Assembly: GCA_013285405.1 (NCBI GenBank) | Contig: CP053446.1 | Coordinates: 2,341,001-2,405,000 of the forward strand | DNA from: Ignavibacteriota bacterium | GTDB taxonomy: Bacteria; Bacteroidota; Ignavibacteria; Ignavibacteriales; Ignavibacteriaceae | Reading direction: 5' to 3' | DNA: 64,000 nt | Shown: one piece after another, positions 52,404 through 60,338 of the stretch | Position numbering within the stretch: position 1 is the stretch's first letter | Layout of the letters: every line of letters starts with the position of its first letter | Translations under genes and position numbers: made by a program | The notes under the pieces: model-generated | Database searches by the model: none | Seen by the model: the letters and a program-made list of their open reading frames with translations, nothing else | Told to the model about the DNA's origin: nothing

Positions 52404-53040
52404 TTACTCAATCCAATCTCAAAATCTTTCCAAACTCTTCGGAAGAAGATTAATTTTTAAAGACATTAATTTTAATTGGATGGAGAATGGAATCTTTGGA
52501 ATCTCAGGTCCAAATGGTTCAGGAAAATCTACTCTAGTAAAAATTGTTGCCGGACTCATTAGTGCTTCATCAGGCAAACTGATTCATAAAAATTCAATTG
52601 GCGAAATAATTCCGGAACAGATTCATAATCATATCGGTTTTGTTTCTCCCTATTTGGTTTTATACGAAGAATTTTCTGCGTGGGAAAATTTGAAAATATT
52701 TTCACAGATCCGTGGAGTTCCATTTAATGAGGAGCGAATATTATTTTATTTAAAACAATTTTTGCTCGATTCAAGAAAAAATGATCTTGTAAAAACCTAT
52801 TCATCGGGAATGAAACAGAGGTTGAAATTCATTTTTGCTTTAATGCATTCTCCTGAAGTTCTGATTTTTGATGAACCAACTTCCAATCTTGATGAAGAAG
52901 GAAAAAAAGTTGTGTACGATATTGTTCGAGAAGAAGGAAAATCAAGAATCGTTGTAATCGCTTCAAATGAAGAACGGGATTTAGAATTGTGCCACGAAAA
53001 AATATTATTGGAAAATTTTAAAACAATAGAACGCAGGTGA
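52396..53040 (+). CDS. ccmA: ABC transporter ATP-binding protein, CcmA (cytochrome c maturation)
   Basis: 214 residues, the ATPase of the haem-handling CcmABCD complex. Walker A is G-P-N-G-S-G-K-S-T, the signature is Y-S-S-G-M-K-Q-R, Walker B is L-I-F-D-E-P-T-S-N-L-D. The assignment as CcmA rests on ccmB, ccmC and ccmE downstream. It overlaps the upstream metalloprotease gene by 8 nt. Its last codons (E-R-R-stop) lie in the left arm of an inverted repeat. Confidence 0.88.
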   Translation: MSNYSIQSQNLSKLFGRRLIFKDINFNWMENGIFGISGPNGSGKSTLVKIVAGLISASSGKLIHKNSIGEIIPEQIHNHIGFVSPYLVLYEEFSAWENLKIFSQIRGVPFNEERILFYLKQFLLDSRKNDLVKTYSSGMKQRLKFIFALMHSPEVLIFDEPTSNLDEEGKKVVYDIVREEGKSRIVVIASNEERDLELCHEKILLENFKTIERR

Positions 53041-53096
53041 CGCAGATTTTAAAGATCAGCGCAGATCTGCTCAATCAGCGTAATCTGCGTTCTATT
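53025..53096. repeat. Inverted repeat spanning the ccmA stop codon
   Basis: AATAGAACGCAG (53025-53036) and CTGCGTTCTATT (53085-53096) are perfect 12-bp arms, with inner ACGCAGATT/AATCTGCGT and a further GCAGATCTGC palindrome. The element supplies the end of ccmA. Confidence 0.7.
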
Positions 53097-53119
53097 AAAA
53101 ATTAAAAAAATATACAAGA

Positions 53120-53779
53120 TTGAAACCATACTCATTATTTAAAAAAGATTTTCACTCAGAGATGAGAACTCGTTATGCGATAAACTCGCTAGCGATGTTT
53201 ATCATTGTTGCCATTAGTGTTATTCTTTTCTCCATCGGGAATGAAACCATAACTGAAAGTTTAACCGGCGGACTTTTCTGGGTCGTAATTTTCTTTACCG
53301 CAATGTCCGGACTTTCAAGAGCTTTTGTTTCTGAGGAAGAAAGAGGAACAACTCTCACACTTCAACTAATTGCTTCTCCTTCCACAGTATTTTCCGGCAA
53401 ACTGATTTTTAATCTGATTCTCGTCTTTTGTATGAACTTAGTAATTGCCATTCTCTATTCAGCGTTGTTCGAAAAGTTCGTTATTCAAAATTTTCCTCTT
53501 TTCTTATTAACGTTTATACTTGGAAATATTGGACTTGCTGTTTCATCAACTATTATTGCTGCCATTATTGCAAAAGCTGGTGCAAAAGGAACTCTTTATC
53601 CCGTTCTCTCATTTCCGATTTTATTACCTTTGATTCTTACCTGTGTACAATTAACTTTGTTCTCAATCGATGGTACAAGCTTTGAAGAATCTAAGTTTGA
53701 ATTAGCAATAGTTGTTGGTTACGATGTAATTATGCTTACCGCATCTTATATGTTGTTCGATTTTATATGGAAAGATTAA
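53120..53779 (+). CDS. ccmB: CcmB haem exporter membrane subunit
   Basis: 219 residues with six membrane segments, the permease partner of CcmA (E-E-R-G-T-T-L-T-L-Q-L is the CcmB-type coupling motif). TTG start. It lies between ccmA and ccmC in the operon. Confidence 0.88.
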   Translation: MKPYSLFKKDFHSEMRTRYAINSLAMFIIVAISVILFSIGNETITESLTGGLFWVVIFFTAMSGLSRAFVSEEERGTTLTLQLIASPSTVFSGKLIFNLILVFCMNLVIAILYSALFEKFVIQNFPLFLLTFILGNIGLAVSSTIIAAIIAKAGAKGTLYPVLSFPILLPLILTCVQLTLFSIDGTSFEESKFELAIVVGYDVIMLTASYMLFDFIWKD

Positions 53780-53811
53780 CCAATTTCACAGGATTTTTGA
53801 ACAAATAAATT

Positions 53812-54537
53812 ATGATCTGGAAAATTCTATTATTCTTACTTTTAGCATTTGTATCAATAGCAGGAATTGCATTTCCAATTGTTGAGAAACCGAGTGCGTG
53901 GTACGAATTTCCATTCATTCCCGGGCTTGAAGAAAACGCAAAAATTATATTCTTTCACGTTCCGACCGCATGGCTTACAGTGATTGCTTTTCTTATGTCA
54001 ACAATCTTCAGTTTCAGATATCTTAGAACTAAAAATCTTGATGAAGACGCAAAAGCATATTCAGCAGCTCAGCTCGGTATGATTTTCTGTATTCTTGCTA
54101 CTGTTACTGGTGCCGTTTGGGCAAAATTTGCATGGGGACAATTCTGGAGCTGGGATCCAAGACAAACAAGTATCTTTGCGATTTTATTAATCTATGGAGC
54201 TTTGTTTGCTCTACGTTCTTCAATTGAATCTGAAGATAAAAGAGCAACACTTTCTTCAGTCTATTCATTGATAGCTTTTGTAACAGTTCCATTTTTTATA
54301 TTCATTATGCCGAGGATAATGAAAGGGCTTCATCCGGGATCAATACCAACAAATCCAGGTGAAGAACAAGTTAGCCCGGTAATAGATTTTAAAATGAATT
54401 CGAATATGCAGTTAATATTTTTCCTTTCATTAATTGGGTTTACAGTTTTATACTTTTGGATGTGGAGAGTTGGTTACAGATCAATAATCATTAAAGATAA
54501 ACTTAATAAACAATTAACCGGTCAATCAGCAAGTTAA
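53812..54537 (+). CDS. ccmC: CcmC haem-handling protein
   Basis: 241 residues with six membrane segments and the tryptophan-rich haem motif W-G-Q-F-W-S-W-D-P-R (WWD domain). It presents haem to CcmE. It lies directly upstream of ccmD. Confidence 0.92.
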   Translation: MIWKILLFLLLAFVSIAGIAFPIVEKPSAWYEFPFIPGLEENAKIIFFHVPTAWLTVIAFLMSTIFSFRYLRTKNLDEDAKAYSAAQLGMIFCILATVTGAVWAKFAWGQFWSWDPRQTSIFAILLIYGALFALRSSIESEDKRATLSSVYSLIAFVTVPFFIFIMPRIMKGLHPGSIPTNPGEEQVSPVIDFKMNSNMQLIFFLSLIGFTVLYFWMWRVGYRSIIIKDKLNKQLTGQSAS

Positions 54538-54549
54538 TTAGGAGATATT

Positions 54550-54702
54550 TTGGACGGTCTATATAATTTTTTGCAGGACAATGCTATCTATATTGTGATG
54601 ATAATTGTTCTTATAGTTTGGGTTGGAATATTTTTCTATATGTTCACACTCGATAAAAGATTAAAAAATATTGAAAAAGAATTAAGCGGAGATAAAAAAT
54701 GA
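54550..54702 (+). CDS. ccmD: CcmD-like small membrane protein
   Basis: 50 residues from a TTG codon with a GGAGA just upstream. It has one membrane helix (A-I-Y-I-V-M-I-I-V-L-I-V-W-V-G-I-F-F-Y), then a basic tail (D-K-R-L-K-N-I-E-K-E-L). Size, topology and place between ccmC and ccmE are those of CcmD, which holds CcmC and CcmE together. Its stop overlaps the ccmE ATG (ATGA). Confidence 0.8.
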   Translation: MDGLYNFLQDNAIYIVMIIVLIVWVGIFFYMFTLDKRLKNIEKELSGDKK

Positions 54703-55085
54703 AAAATAAATATGTATTCGGCGGAATTATAATCGCGGTTTTTCTTGTGTTGATGGGTTATTTATTTACTCAAAGTAATATTGAGTACGTTGATGATTTC
54801 AACAAGGTGATGTCAACAGAAAAAACTGTAAAAGCAACAGGAAGCTGGGTTAAAGAAAAGAATTATCAGATCAACAATCAGAGTAAAACATTCTCTTTCG
54901 TGATGAGTGATCACAATGGAAAACAGATGAATGTAGTTTATGAAGGCACAATTCCTAATAACTTCGAAAGTGCAACAAGTGTTGTCGTAACCGGTAAATA
55001 TCAAAACGGTTATTTTCACGCAAAGGACATTCTAACTAAATGTCCAAGCAAATATGAAGAGCAGACTACAAACTCATCATTATAA
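54699..55085 (+). CDS. ccmE: CcmE haem chaperone, CxxxY variant
   Basis: 128 residues, an N-terminal membrane anchor (about 6-24) and an OB-fold. Classic CcmE binds haem through the His of an H-x-x-x-Y motif. Here that position is Cys115, in C-P-S-K-Y (Tyr119). This Cys variant is known from a minority of Ccm systems that lack CcmG and CcmH, and neither gene is seen in this cluster. Confidence 0.9.
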   Translation: MKNKYVFGGIIIAVFLVLMGYLFTQSNIEYVDDFNKVMSTEKTVKATGSWVKEKNYQINNQSKTFSFVMSDHNGKQMNVVYEGTIPNNFESATSVVVTGKYQNGYFHAKDILTKCPSKYEEQTTNSSL

Positions 55086-55094
55086 AAGTTTAAA

Positions 55095-55379
55095 ATGGAA
55101 AAGTCAAAATTTGTTTTCACAGGAATTGTATTAAAGGATGGTTCAGCATTCAGTTCGCTATGTATTGAGGTTGATGTTGCATCGGAAGGAAAGAATATAG
55201 CCGAAGCAAAGAAAAATTTGTTTGAAGCTGTATCTTTATATATTGAATCTGCCATTGAAAATAATTTACCTGTACTGCGACCTGTTCCTATAGAAGGAAA
55301 TCCATTATCACAGTCTCCCGAAAAAATTGTTGAAAAATTTCCACTTAAAATAAACTTTTCAGTGAAGGCGTATGCCTAA
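55095..55379 (+). CDS. hicB: HicB-like antitoxin
   Basis: 94 residues resembling the HicB N-terminal fold (F-T-G-I-V-L-K-D-G, S-L-C-I-E-V-D-V-A-S-E-G, E-A-K-K-N-L-F-E-A-V). It is followed, with an 8-nt overlap, by a HicA-like gene with a frameshift. The pair sits between ccmE and ccmF. The antitoxin frame is intact, so it could still regulate or be a relic. Confidence 0.75.
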   Translation: MEKSKFVFTGIVLKDGSAFSSLCIEVDVASEGKNIAEAKKNLFEAVSLYIESAIENNLPVLRPVPIEGNPLSQSPEKIVEKFPLKINFSVKAYA

Positions 55380-55589
55380 ACTTCCTGTTGTAAAACCGGA
55401 AAGATTGATTAAAGCGCTTAAGAAAATTGAATTTATTGTGATTAGACAATGGGCAGCCACGTTCAGCTAAAGAAAGGAAATTTACTCGTTACTGTTCCCG
55501 TTCATAACAAGGACTTAAATCCAACCACGCTAAAATCAATTTTACGACAGGCAAGAATTTCGATTGATGAATTAGTTGAGATTTTGTAG
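55372..55589 (+). pseudogene. hicA: HicA-like toxin, frameshifted
   Basis: The first 26 codons read like HicA (M-P-K-L-P-V-V-K-P-E-R-L-I-K-A-L). At 55450-55452 the frame slips: a one-base deletion before G-S-H turns the expected frame into a stop at 55468. In the +2 frame the rest of HicA continues (G-S-H-V-Q-L-K-K-G-N-L-L-V-T-V-P-V-H, then a tail to 55589). The catalytic His lies after the slip, so the toxin should be dead, unless the base is an assembly error. Confidence 0.78.
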
Positions 55590-55652
55590 TAATAATAATT
55601 TTGCCAGGTAACTTAAATTAAAAATCAGCATATAACATAGATCGAGGAATCA

Positions 55653-58079
55653 ATGGTAGGAAGTATAATACTCACACTTGCGCTTGCATTCAGCATTATA
55701 TCAATGATAATGTATTTCCTGAATTATCGTGGATATACCAACACACTTAATTATGGAAGAATCGCATTTCACGGAATGGCTGTTCTGGTCATTTCTGCTT
55801 CCGTGTTTTTATGGTATTCAATTTTAACACACCAGTATCAATATCAATACATTTACAGTTACAGTAATAATGCACTGAGAAATCTTGGACTTTTCCAGCT
55901 CGCTTCTTCATTTTGGGGAGGGCAGGAAGGAAGCTTTATGCTATGGCTATTAATGACTTCGATAGTTGGGATAATTCTTCAGTCATATACTTCTAAAAGA
56001 GGTGATCTCGAACCACGCGTAATGGCTGTTTTCACTTTGGCAACATCATTCTTACTTGTAATGGTTTCACCATGGTTTAAAAATCCTTTTGAATATATCT
56101 GGATGAACCCGACATTCATAAAAATTGAACATCTCAATTCAAACCTTTTTAATCTTCCTTTCATCCAGCAATTTTATTTTACTGATCAAAGTACGAATCA
56201 GGGATTTATAAAAATTGATTCACAATTTGCTTCACTGCTAACTCAAGCAGGATACTCAATGAATCAATTCATCATAGATGGCAAAGGATTGAATCCTCAA
56301 CTATTAAACTTCTGGATGCAGATTCATCCACCCATTTTGTTTGCAGGATTTTCAATGGCAACTGTTCCATTTGCTTTCGCAATTGCTGCATTGATGAAAA
56401 ATGATTACAGAGATTGGGTAAGACAGGCATTCCCATGGATGCTGGCTGGAATGGGAATACTTGGTTTAGGAATTATGCTTGGTGGTTACTGGGCTTATGA
56501 AATGCTTGGTTGGGGTGGTTATTGGGCATGGGATCCGGTTGAAAATTCAAGTTTGATTCCGTGGCTTGTTGGTGTTGCAGGAATTCACACTTTACTTGTT
56601 CAAAAGAAAAGTCAGGCAAAAGGTGGAATTGGTAAATACGCAAAGACTAATTTATTCTTATGCGTACTTACTTATGTACTGGTTCTTTACAGCACATTTT
56701 TAACGAGAAGCGGTGTACTCGGTGATGCTTCTGTTCATTCTTTTGTTGATCCGGGAATGATCGTTTATTTCTTCCTCGTATTATTTATGGGAACATTTTT
56801 GTTTCTTGGAATTGGTATGATTATTTACAGATGGAAAACTTTAAACGAAAATATTAAAGATGAAGAAAGTATTCTTTCCCGTGAACTCGCGCTTTTCACT
56901 GCAATGATTGTATTAATTGCTTCAGCAATAATTGTTCTTGCCGGCACTTCTGCACCTCTTTTTGGGACTTCAGTCGATACAGCCTTTTATAACGAAATGC
57001 ATCTTCCTCTAGTAATTATAATAATGTTCTTAAATGGAATTAGTTTACTGATCAAATGGCAGAGATCAGATGCAAATGAACTTATAAAGAAATCGACTTA
57101 TGCAGCAGTTGGTGCTGTTTTATTTACGATGATGCTTGTGATATTTGGTGGAGTCAGTGAAATAATGATAATAATACTTTCACTCACAACTTCATTTGCA
57201 CTTTTTGTGAATCTTGATATCGCAATAAAAATTGTAAAAGGCAATATGAAAATGCTTGGTGCTTATGTTGCACATACCGGAATTGCTTTGTTTATACTTG
57301 GAGTAATTGGTTCGGCAGTTTACAGCCAGGAAGTTACAGTAGAACTTGTAAAAGGAAAACCCTCGACAGCTTTTGGTTATGAATTAACATTCACTGAAAT
57401 TTATCCCGTTGAGAATAATACAAAGTATGCATTCAACGTAGATGTCAGAAAAGATAACTCAGTTTATACAATTGCTCCGGTGATGTATAGGAGCGATTTC
57501 AATAATAGTATAGTTCGTGAGCCTGCAATTCTTACTCTACTTACAAAAGATATTTATTTCGCTCCTCTTGGTTATGATGATGGCAGCCAGATGAATACCC
57601 AGCACTCACATAATCATATTTCACTCGAAAAAGGCGGCTCGACGGAGTTTGACGGAACAAAAATAACTTTTACAAAATTCGATATGGCTGCTGAAACAAT
57701 GCAATTAATGAGTGAAGGAAAAGATTTCCAAATGGGTGCAGTAATAGAAATAGAAAAGGATGGAAAGAAGGTAGAAACTGAATTAATCAGAAAATTAACT
57801 AATGGTCAGGTCGAATTTACTTCATTCGAATCAAAGGATATGAATTTAAAAATCGAATTAGAAAATCTTTCAGCAGGCAATATTGATATTGCAGTATCTT
57901 CGCTTAATGGTAATGAAACTACAAACCAAATTCAGCAAACCCAATCTGAAGAGGTATTAAGTGTTTCAGCAAGCATAAAGCCTTTTATAAATCTCGTTTG
58001 GGTTGGTGTTGTGGTGATGGTTATCGGTTTCTTTATTGCAATGACAAGAAGGCTGAAGGAATCGAAGATAATTTCCTGA
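55653..58079 (+). CDS. ccmF: CcmF haem lyase component
   Basis: 808 residues, about 14-15 membrane segments, the haem lyase that attaches haem to apocytochrome c. The haem-binding W-G-G-Y-W-A-W-D-P-V-E-N motif is present, with conserved His residues in Q-I-H-P-P and others. A long C-terminal periplasmic domain follows. A terminator closes the operon 22 nt later. Confidence 0.93.
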   Translation: MVGSIILTLALAFSIISMIMYFLNYRGYTNTLNYGRIAFHGMAVLVISASVFLWYSILTHQYQYQYIYSYSNNALRNLGLFQLASSFWGGQEGSFMLWLLMTSIVGIILQSYTSKRGDLEPRVMAVFTLATSFLLVMVSPWFKNPFEYIWMNPTFIKIEHLNSNLFNLPFIQQFYFTDQSTNQGFIKIDSQFASLLTQAGYSMNQFIIDGKGLNPQLLNFWMQIHPPILFAGFSMATVPFAFAIAALMKNDYRDWVRQAFPWMLAGMGILGLGIMLGGYWAYEMLGWGGYWAWDPVENSSLIPWLVGVAGIHTLLVQKKSQAKGGIGKYAKTNLFLCVLTYVLVLYSTFLTRSGVLGDASVHSFVDPGMIVYFFLVLFMGTFLFLGIGMIIYRWKTLNENIKDEESILSRELALFTAMIVLIASAIIVLAGTSAPLFGTSVDTAFYNEMHLPLVIIIMFLNGISLLIKWQRSDANELIKKSTYAAVGAVLFTMMLVIFGGVSEIMIIILSLTTSFALFVNLDIAIKIVKGNMKMLGAYVAHTGIALFILGVIGSAVYSQEVTVELVKGKPSTAFGYELTFTEIYPVENNTKYAFNVDVRKDNSVYTIAPVMYRSDFNNSIVREPAILTLLTKDIYFAPLGYDDGSQMNTQHSHNHISLEKGGSTEFDGTKITFTKFDMAAETMQLMSEGKDFQMGAVIEIEKDGKKVETELIRKLTNGQVEFTSFESKDMNLKIELENLSAGNIDIAVSSLNGNETTNQIQQTQSEEVLSVSASIKPFINLVWVGVVVMVIGFFIAMTRRLKESKIIS

Positions 58080-58101
58080 ATTGAATTTCAATAAAACTAA
58101 T

Positions 58102-58130
58102 TGCCCCGGAAATTAACGGGGCATTTTTTT
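58102..58130 (+). terminator. Rho-independent terminator of the ccm operon
   Basis: TGCCCCG (58102-58108), 8-nt loop, CGGGGCA (58117-58123), seven T. Confidence 0.88.
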
Positions 58131-58149
58131 GTACTAATTATTATCAAAA

Positions 58150-58175
58150 AAAAACCGGCTTCAAGCGAAGCCGGT
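58150..58175 (-). terminator. Terminator on the minus strand with no gene upstream
   Basis: ACCGGCTT (58154-58161) and AAGCCGGT (58168-58175). On the minus strand the hairpin is followed by nine T. No minus-strand gene is seen to the right, so it could end a small RNA or simply protect the ccm operon from antisense reading. Confidence 0.5.
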
Positions 58176-58693
58176 ATATGGTGGTTGTGGTTGAGTCGAG
58201 ATAGGAAGAGTTAAAATTTTTTCCGCAGTTAATTTGTCATTTAATATTAGTTGTAAGTAAAAGTTATTCTTCATATCTCAACTGACATGCCATCGGTGGG
58301 TATGAATAGAATTTTGTCTCATTTAGCGAGTTGAAAAAGTCAGTTTTGGCGGAGTACACAAATTCATTTGGAAAAGGAAAAATATTTATTGAGAAAAGTT
58401 TTATTATGAGATGATAGAATTGTCGTCATGATAAATCCTTCCTGTAAATATTACGAAGAAGAATTTTTGATAGAGAATATTTTGGTGAAAAATAATTCTG
58501 TGAAAAAACCTCGTCGAAATTGACGTGAATATTTTTAAAAAACAGAAATCAAAAAGTGCTATTTATACTTCTCTCCCAAAATTTTTATTAACAAAATCAG
58601 GAACTTGAATCCTTCAATAAAGTGAATGCACTTCACGAAATAAAAACTTAAAATTGATTCAAAATGCACGAAGAAATCAACCTAAAAGAATTC
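58176..58693. other. Gap without visible gene
   Basis: No reading frame with a credible start and length is seen on either strand. The sequence is AT-rich with no clear repeat. It separates the ccm operon from the tRNA-Asn promoter. Confidence 0.5.
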
Positions 58694-58724
58694 TTGACAT
58701 ATGTTAAATGAGTCGTTAAATTTG
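58694..58724 (+). promoter_or_regulatory. Promoter of tRNA-Asn
   Basis: TTGACA (58694-58699), a 17-nt spacer, TAAATTTG (58717-58724). It fits both the sigma-70 -35 box and the Bacteroidota -7 element, and sits about 20 nt before the tRNA. Confidence 0.72.
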
Positions 58725-58743
58725 TCCCTCAATTTCAAAGAAT

Positions 58744-58817
58744 TCCGCAGTAGCTCAGTTGGTTAGAGCACCTGACTGTTAATCAGGGAGTCGTAGGTTC
58801 AAGTCCTACCTGCGGAG
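58744..58817 (+). tRNA. tRNA-Asn (GTT)
   Basis: Cloverleaf of 74 nt. The acceptor stem TCCGCAG (58744-58750) pairs with CTGCGGA (58810-58816), discriminator G. D arm AGCTCAGTTGGTTAGAGC, anticodon loop CT-GTT-AA with GTT at 58778-58780, T arm AGGTTCAAGTCCT. CCA is not encoded. Confidence 0.97.
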
Positions 58818-58819
58818 CT

Positions 58820-58850
58820 AATATCCGGTAGTTGCCGGATATTTTATTTT
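58820..58850 (+). terminator. Terminator or hairpin directly after tRNA-Asn
   Basis: AATATCCGG (58820-58828), loop TAGTTG, CCGGATATT (58835-58843), then a T-rich tract. The stem core TCCGG...CCGGA recurs at 59115-59130. Confidence 0.8.
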
Positions 58851-58866
58851 AAATAAAACAAGAAAA

Positions 58867-59112
58867 ATGTATTACACTTACGCTTTGTATTCACGGAAAT
58901 ATGATAAGATATATGTTGGCTCAACATCTGACATAGACAAAAGAGTAGCTAACCACAACGAAGGAAAATCAAGATACACAAAAAGTTACATACCGTGGGA
59001 ATTGATTTACTATGAAGAATTTGTGACAAGATCGTCAGCTATGAAAAGGGAGAAGGAATTGAAGACACATCAGGGAAGAGATTTTATAAGGAAGAAAATC
59101 TCAGTTGGTTAG
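58867..59112 (+). CDS. Small GIY-YIG nuclease, tRNA-associated
   Basis: 81 residues with a single GIY-YIG domain: Y-T-Y-A-L-Y (GIY position), then I-Y-V-G-S-T (YIG position), R26, H-N-E-G-K (Glu) and a C-terminal basic helix. It is close to the UvrC-N/YhbQ-like small nucleases. The last three codons and the TAG stop lie inside a copy of the tRNA-Asn D arm (59100-59114). It lies 49 nt after the intact tRNA-Asn, between the tRNA and its broken copy. Confidence 0.86.
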   Translation: MYYTYALYSRKYDKIYVGSTSDIDKRVANHNEGKSRYTKSYIPWELIYYEEFVTRSSAMKREKELKTHQGRDFIRKKISVG

Positions 59113-59150
59113 AGTCCGGCAGATGCCGGATTAATCAGGGAGTCGTAGGT
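59100..59150 (+). pseudogene. Broken tRNA-Asn copy split by a palindrome
   Basis: CTCAGTTGGTTAGAG (59100-59114) equals tRNA-Asn 58754-58768, and the 20 nt at 59131-59150 equal 58779-58798. Between them the anticodon stem bases are replaced by a 16-nt hairpin, TCCGGCAGATGCCGGA (59115-59130). The ends of the tRNA are missing, so it cannot be functional. Confidence 0.88.
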
Positions 59151-59155
59151 CGAAG

Positions 59156-59172
59156 ATTCGGCAATTGACGAA
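59156..59172. repeat. Degenerate TCCGG-type hairpin
   Basis: ATTCGGCAATTGACGAAT, a decayed version of the TCCGGCA/TGCCGGA hairpins at 58824-58839 and 59115-59130. Confidence 0.4.
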
Positions 59173-59293
59173 TTCTTCCGAAGGAATCCATTTGAAATAG
59201 TGTTGTTTGCTGAAATTAATTATCAGTTTATATTCCCGATTGTATATTTTAAACCTTGTAACACATTCTAAATTATAAATTCAAATTTTAGAA

Positions 59294-60328
59294 ATGACTA
59301 ATCTAATTACCGGTATAGTTTACGATCCCATTTTCTTACAACACGATTTTCATGGTCATCCTGAAAACTCCGCAAGGCTAAAGTCTATCATCACAACATT
59401 AAAAGAAAAAGGATTATTACAGGAACTTGCACAGGTAAAATCCCGGCAAGCTGATTTTAATGAAATAAGACTCTGTCATACAAAAGAATACATTCAATAT
59501 GTAAAAAGTTTTTGTGAAAAGGGCGGAGGTTATCTTGATCCGGATACCTATTCAACCAAATATTCTTTTCTCGCTGCTGCAACTGCCGTAGGAAGTTCGA
59601 TTGATTTAACTAAGAATGTAATCAATGGAAAATTAAAAAATGGATTTGCACTGCTTCGTCCTCCCGGACACCACGCACTTTCAAATCGTGCAATGGGATT
59701 TTGTTTATTTGGTAACATTGCAATCGCTGCAAAATTTGCTTTGACTCAAACAGGAATAAATAAAATTGCGATAGTTGATTTCGATGTTCATCACGGAAAT
59801 GGAACCCAGGCACTTGTCGGTGATGATCCAAATATTCTTTTCATTTCATCTCATCAATATCCTTTTTATCCAGGTACCGGTTCAATAAATGAAATTGGAT
59901 CAGGCGATGCAGAAGGAACTATTTTAAATATTCCTTTGCAAGCTGGAGTTGGTGATGAAGGATTGAAAATTGTTTATGAAGAGGTTGTAATTCCTTCCTT
60001 GGAAAGATTCAAACCTGATTTAATTTTAATATCTGCCGGTTACGATGCTCACTGGAAAGATCCACTTGCAAATCTTGATTTAAGTCTTGTTGGTTTCAAT
60101 TGGATATCAAAACAATTAATTAATTTTGCAAAAAATATTTGCGGTGGAAAAATAATTTTCTTTCTGGAAGGAGGATATGACCTTGATGTATTAAGTTATG
60201 GTGTAACTAATACAATTCGCAGGCTTCTCGGAATTGATGAATTTGAAGACCCAATTGGTAAATCAAATCAAAATGAACCTGATATTAAAAAACTCATAAA
60301 AGAACTAATAAAGATTCATAATCTTTAA
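59294..60328 (+). CDS. Histone-deacetylase-family protein (acetylpolyamine/AcuC type)
   Basis: 344 residues, zinc-dependent deacetylase fold. Motifs: R-P-P-G-H-H-A (catalytic His pair), D-F-D-V-H-H-G-N-G-T (zinc Asp and His), S-A-G-Y-D-A-H (Asp and second metal region), F-L-E-G-G-Y-D. Bacterial members deacetylate acetylpolyamines, acetyl-CoA synthetase or other small targets. The acyl-CoA synthetase at 26738 is a possible but unproven target. Single gene. Confidence 0.88.
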   Translation: MTNLITGIVYDPIFLQHDFHGHPENSARLKSIITTLKEKGLLQELAQVKSRQADFNEIRLCHTKEYIQYVKSFCEKGGGYLDPDTYSTKYSFLAAATAVGSSIDLTKNVINGKLKNGFALLRPPGHHALSNRAMGFCLFGNIAIAAKFALTQTGINKIAIVDFDVHHGNGTQALVGDDPNILFISSHQYPFYPGTGSINEIGSGDAEGTILNIPLQAGVGDEGLKIVYEEVVIPSLERFKPDLILISAGYDAHWKDPLANLDLSLVGFNWISKQLINFAKNICGGKIIFFLEGGYDLDVLSYGVTNTIRRLLGIDEFEDPIGKSNQNEPDIKKLIKELIKIHNL

Positions 60329-60338
60329 TTGAATTCAC

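Noticed and set aside
58161-58275. A 37-residue minus-strand frame ending in the terminator hairpin
   Set aside because: On recount the ATG at 58275 is not in frame with the stop at 58161; an extra A in the run near 58259-58263 breaks it.
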